Positions 15,178 to 17,189 of a stretch of 17,189 bases of DNA are shown in pieces. How positions within the stretch are numbered: the first letter of the stretch is position 1; the number at the start of each line of letters is the position of its first letter. A program made the position numbers and the translations under genes. Below the pieces are notes generated by a model. It saw only the letters and a program-made list of their open reading frames with translations, was not told where the DNA came from and made no database searches. Source of the stretch: Clostridia bacterium (GTDB taxonomy: Bacteria > Bacillota_A > Clostridia > Christensenellales > Aristaeellaceae); the NCBI GenBank assembly GCA_017530275.1, contig JAFXMP010000232.1:1-17189 (forward strand). The letters run 5' to 3'.

Positions 15178-16259
15178 GCGGACGCGCCTCCTTTCTTCGC
15201 GGGATAGCAGCGGGTGTTCAGGAACCGGATGCCCACCGTTTCCCCTTCATTGGCGATGCCCTTGGTGCGGGCGTCCAGCATGGACTGCTGCACGCGGATC
15301 TGCTTCTTTCCCAGGGACAGGAAGTAATTGTATTCGCTGCCCAGGAACACCCGGGAATCTACCTTGGCTTTCAGGGGAGATTGATTATCGAACACGATAT
15401 CGTTGGGCCGCACGCCGATTTCCCAGCCGCCGCCCATGGCCTCGGCGGGCACGTCGCCGGGATAGGGGATTTTTTCGCCGCAGTCCAAGCACAGGCCGCT
15501 TCCGCTCTTTTCCAGGGGCAGGAAATTGGAAACGCCGATGAACTCGAAGGTGAATCGGTTGGCCGGGCGCAGGATGATTTCCTCGTCGGTTCCGTACTGG
15601 CAGAGGGTGCCGTCCTGCTCCATGATGGCCATTTTATCGCACAGCTGCAGAGCGGACTGCTGATCGTGGGTGATATAGAGAATTGTGGCGTTCAGCCGCT
15701 TCTGGATCATGCGGATCTCCAGCAGCATTTCTTCCCGCAGCTTGGCGTCCAGGTTGGTGATCGGTTCGTCCATCACCAGCAGATCGCTGTCGATCACCAG
15801 CGCCCGGGCGATAGCCACGCGCTGCTGCTGGCCGCCGGAAAGCTGGTTGGGCAGGTGATTGGCGTATTCCGTCATGTGCACCTGCTCCAAGGCGCGCAGG
15901 GCCCGCTGCCTGATTTCATCCTTGGGCCTGCGCTGCTTTTTCAGGGGATAGCTCACGTTTTCCAGCACGGTCATGTGGGGCCACACGGCGTAGTCCTGGA
16001 ACACGATGCCGATATTGCGCTTTTCCGCCGGTACGTTCACGCGCTTCTGGGCGTCGAACAGCACCCGGTCGCCCACGGTGATGGAGCCCGTTTCCGGCTT
16101 GATCAGCCCTAACAGCGCCCGCACCAGCGTGGTTTTCCCGCAGCCGGAGGGACCCACCAGGCACACGATCTTTCCGCTTTCCACTTCCAGGGAAAAATGC
16201 TCCAATACCGTGTTCGCGCCGTAGCGGAAGGTGATATTGTCAAATTTCACATTTGCCAT
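15174..16259 (-). CDS. ABC importer ATP-binding protein 1 (COG1840-associated type)
   Basis: A 361-residue ATPase with Walker [10 protein letters not shown] (36-44), Q-loop [11 protein letters not shown] (86-96), signature LSGGQQQR (140-147), Walker B LLVMDEP (160-166) and switch His198 in ITHD. The C-terminal part (from about 240) is a TOBE-like regulatory domain. It contains a CLDCGEK stretch and ends in [14 protein letters not shown]. The start is supported by AGGAG 8 nt upstream. Its stop overlaps the permease start (GTGA). All catalytic motifs are complete, so neither of the two ATPases is a decayed copy. It lies 242 nt from the SBP gene, a gap holding a terminator and a long hairpin. 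Confidence 0.93.
   Translation of the reverse strand: MANVKFDNITFRYGANTVLEHFSLEVESGKIVCLVGPSGCGKTTLVRALLGLIKPETGSITVGDRVLFDAQKRVNVPAEKRNIGIVFQDYAVWPHMTVLENVSYPLKKQRRPKDEIRQRALRALEQVHMTEYANHLPNQLSGGQQQRVAIARALVIDSDLLVMDEPITNLDAKLREEMLLEIRMIQKRLNATILYITHDQQSALQLCDKMAIMEQDGTLCQYGTDEEIILRPANRFTFEFIGVSNFLPLEKSGSGLCLDCGEKIPYPGDVPAEAMGGGWEIGVRPNDIVFDNQSPLKAKVDSRVFLGSEYNYFLSLGKKQIRVQQSMLDARTKGIANEGETVGIRFLNTRCYPAKKGGASA
15187..15194 (-). promoter_or_regulatory. Shine-Dalgarno site supporting the permease GTG start
   Basis: AAAGGAGG on the minus strand within the end of the ATPase 1 gene, 9 nt before GTG at 15177. It decides for the overlapping GTG over the later in-frame ATG (residue 22), which has no comparable site. 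Confidence 0.75.
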
Positions 16260-16274
16260 CGATCATTCTCCTAA

Positions 16275-16341
16275 TCCGGATAAACCGGAGGAGTTTCTGG
16301 GGGAAACCGCTCTTTGGAGGCCAAAGAGCGGTTTCCCCCAG
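16275..16341. repeat. Perfect 21-bp inverted repeat with 3-nt loop
   Basis: Arms at 16297-16317 and 16321-16341 are exact reverse complements (CTGGGGGAAACCGC... and ...GCGGTTTCCCCCAG), separated by AGG. A smaller dyad TCCGG-ATAAA-CCGGA (16275-16289) adjoins, between the repeat and the ATPase 1 ribosome site. No U-tract follows on either strand, so it is not an ordinary terminator. Position and shape recall REP/REPIN-like intergenic elements or an RNA-stabilising hairpin; which of these applies cannot be told from one copy. Confidence 0.75.
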
Positions 16342-16425
16342 GCCCCCTTCCGAGAAATCCATAAAGGTTTTCGGATTTTTTGCCAGCTCGTGAAAACTTT
16401 CGTTTATAAGCGGCTCATCGCTTTC

Positions 16426-16444
16426 TCTATCGTCGTTTGATAGA
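16426..16444. promoter_or_regulatory. Small dyad next to the SBP terminator
   Basis: TCTATC and GATAGA form a 6-bp dyad around a 7-nt loop, immediately beyond the terminator U-tract on the minus strand. It may be an operator or an incidental hairpin; nothing else supports a role. Confidence 0.25.
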
Positions 16445-16463
16445 AAAAAGCGGGCATGCCCGC
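16444..16463 (-). terminator. Intrinsic terminator between SBP and ATPase 1
   Basis: GCGGG-CATG-CCCGC (16450-16463) followed on the minus strand by six U (16444-16449), starting about 40 nt after the SBP stop. With a 5-bp GC stem and tetraloop it could act as a partial terminator that keeps the SBP message more abundant than the pump message. Confidence 0.65.
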
Positions 16464-16501
16464 CGGTGAAACGGACGCGCATGCCCAAGGGGAGAAATCG
16501 G

Positions 16502-17189
16502 TTACTTGTTGAAAATCTTATTGAAGGTTTCCAGATAGTTCTGCAGGTTTTCGCCCAGGTCGTTGTAATCCACGGGCATGTTGACGGCGGCGATGGCGGA
16601 GGTGTCCACCTGCATTTCCACGTCGTCGCGGACGGACACCAGATTGTTGGCGACCAGCACTTCCTGGCCTTCCTTGGACAGGATGAAGTCCATCAGCAGC
16701 TTGGCGTTTTCTTCATTGGCGCAGCCCTTGATCATAGCAATGGGGCTGGTCATGGTGATCACGTCTTCCGTGGTGTAATGGAACGCCATGGGGGAACCTT
16801 CGGCGATCAGGTTGGCGGACACATAGTCTAAGCAGATGCCCACCTGATAGGAGGCGTCGGCCACGCGGTTATGGGTGGCGGTGGTGCCGCTTTCCAGCTC
16901 CACGCCGTTGGCCTTGAGCGCTTCAAAGTAGGCGGGGCCGTACTTTTCGCTCTGCATCATGGCGGCCATCCAATACTTGGTGGTGGAAGCCTGGGAGGGG
17001 TCGGTCATGACGATCTGGTTGTTCCACTTGGGGTCCAGCAGATCGTTCCAGGTCTTGGGGGCGTCCGCTTCATCCACGCCGATGAACCAGGCGATGCCCA
17101 TGGTCACCAGACGGCCGGCGGTGTAGTACCCATCGGGGTCCATGTATTCCTTGGCGATATGGTCCGTTTCAGGAGACACATAGGGCGTA
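16502..17189 (-). CDS. ABC importer substrate-binding protein, FbpA/AfuA-like (5' end outside window)
   Basis: The C-terminal 228 residues of an extracellular solute-binding protein, open through the right edge; signal peptide and N-terminal lobe are not visible. YVSPETDHIAKEYMDPDGYY, then TWNDLLDPKWNNQIVMTDPS and later SPIAMIKG, NAKLLMDFILSKEGQEVL are typical of the COG1840 family, which binds Fe3+, phosphonates, sugar phosphates and other anions. Where iron-binding FbpA proteins have two adjacent tyrosines, this protein reads GICLDYVSANL with a single Tyr, so Fe3+ binding in the classic mode is unlikely. The gene precedes two ATPases and a permease on the same strand. The GTG near 17179 is internal, since the family-like frame continues upstream of it. 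Confidence 0.88.
   Translation of the reverse strand, partial: TPYVSPETDHIAKEYMDPDGYYTAGRLVTMGIAWFIGVDEADAPKTWNDLLDPKWNNQIVMTDPSQASTTKYWMAAMMQSEKYGPAYFEALKANGVELESGTTATHNRVADASYQVGICLDYVSANLIAEGSPMAFHYTTEDVITMTSPIAMIKGCANEENAKLLMDFILSKEGQEVLVANNLVSVRDDVEMQVDTSAIAAVNMPVDYNDLGENLQNYLETFNKIFNK

Overview
The window looks like a chromosomal segment of a GC-rich member of the Firmicutes, most likely a Clostridia-type gut bacterium. This is inferred from purine-rich Shine-Dalgarno sites before nearly every gene, sigma-A-like promoters, U-tract terminators, a YczE-type membrane protein and a HasB-type UDP-glucose dehydrogenase. There is no rRNA, tRNA, CRISPR array, phage gene or transposase to refine the placement.

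Layout. (1) 1-1292, minus: a UDP-glucose 6-dehydrogenase cut by the left edge, carrying an N-terminal XRE-type helix-turn-helix domain. It has its own strong promoter and a structured leader. (2) 1628-5731, minus: glgB (glycogen branching enzyme) followed by a cytoplasmic GH13 alpha-glycosidase, an alpha-glucan building and trimming pair. (3) 6198-7496, minus: a PLP-dependent aminotransferase of the Ic / MocR-like subgroup, with its own promoter and a good terminator. (4) 7892-10953, plus: a three-gene operon made of an RmlD-like sugar-nucleotide reductase, a LigB/Memo-AMMECR1 fusion protein and the radical SAM partner. The last two are the poorly understood AmmeMemoRadiSam system. It ends in a terminator shared with the convergent genes. 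(5) 10991-12219, minus: a Nudix hydrolase and, overlapping its stop codon, a YczE-like membrane protein, driven by a near-consensus promoter. (6) 12337-17189, minus: a binding-protein-dependent ABC importer (SBP, ATPase 1, double-length permease, ATPase 2), with the SBP cut by the right edge and a strong terminator after ATPase 2.

How the genes relate. glgB and the GH13 enzyme belong to storage glucan metabolism. The dehydrogenase would draw UDP-glucose into UDP-glucuronate for surface polysaccharide. The importer is of the Fe3+/phosphonate/sugar-phosphate (COG1840) type, but its SBP lacks the paired tyrosines of the iron-binding members, so its substrate is open.

Most notable points: the HTH-dehydrogenase fusion and its leader hairpins; the AmmeMemoRadiSam operon with a fused A/B-like protein and a sugar reductase; an importer with two different ATPase genes; and a perfect 21-bp hairpin inside that importer operon, just after a terminator that would separate the SBP from the rest.
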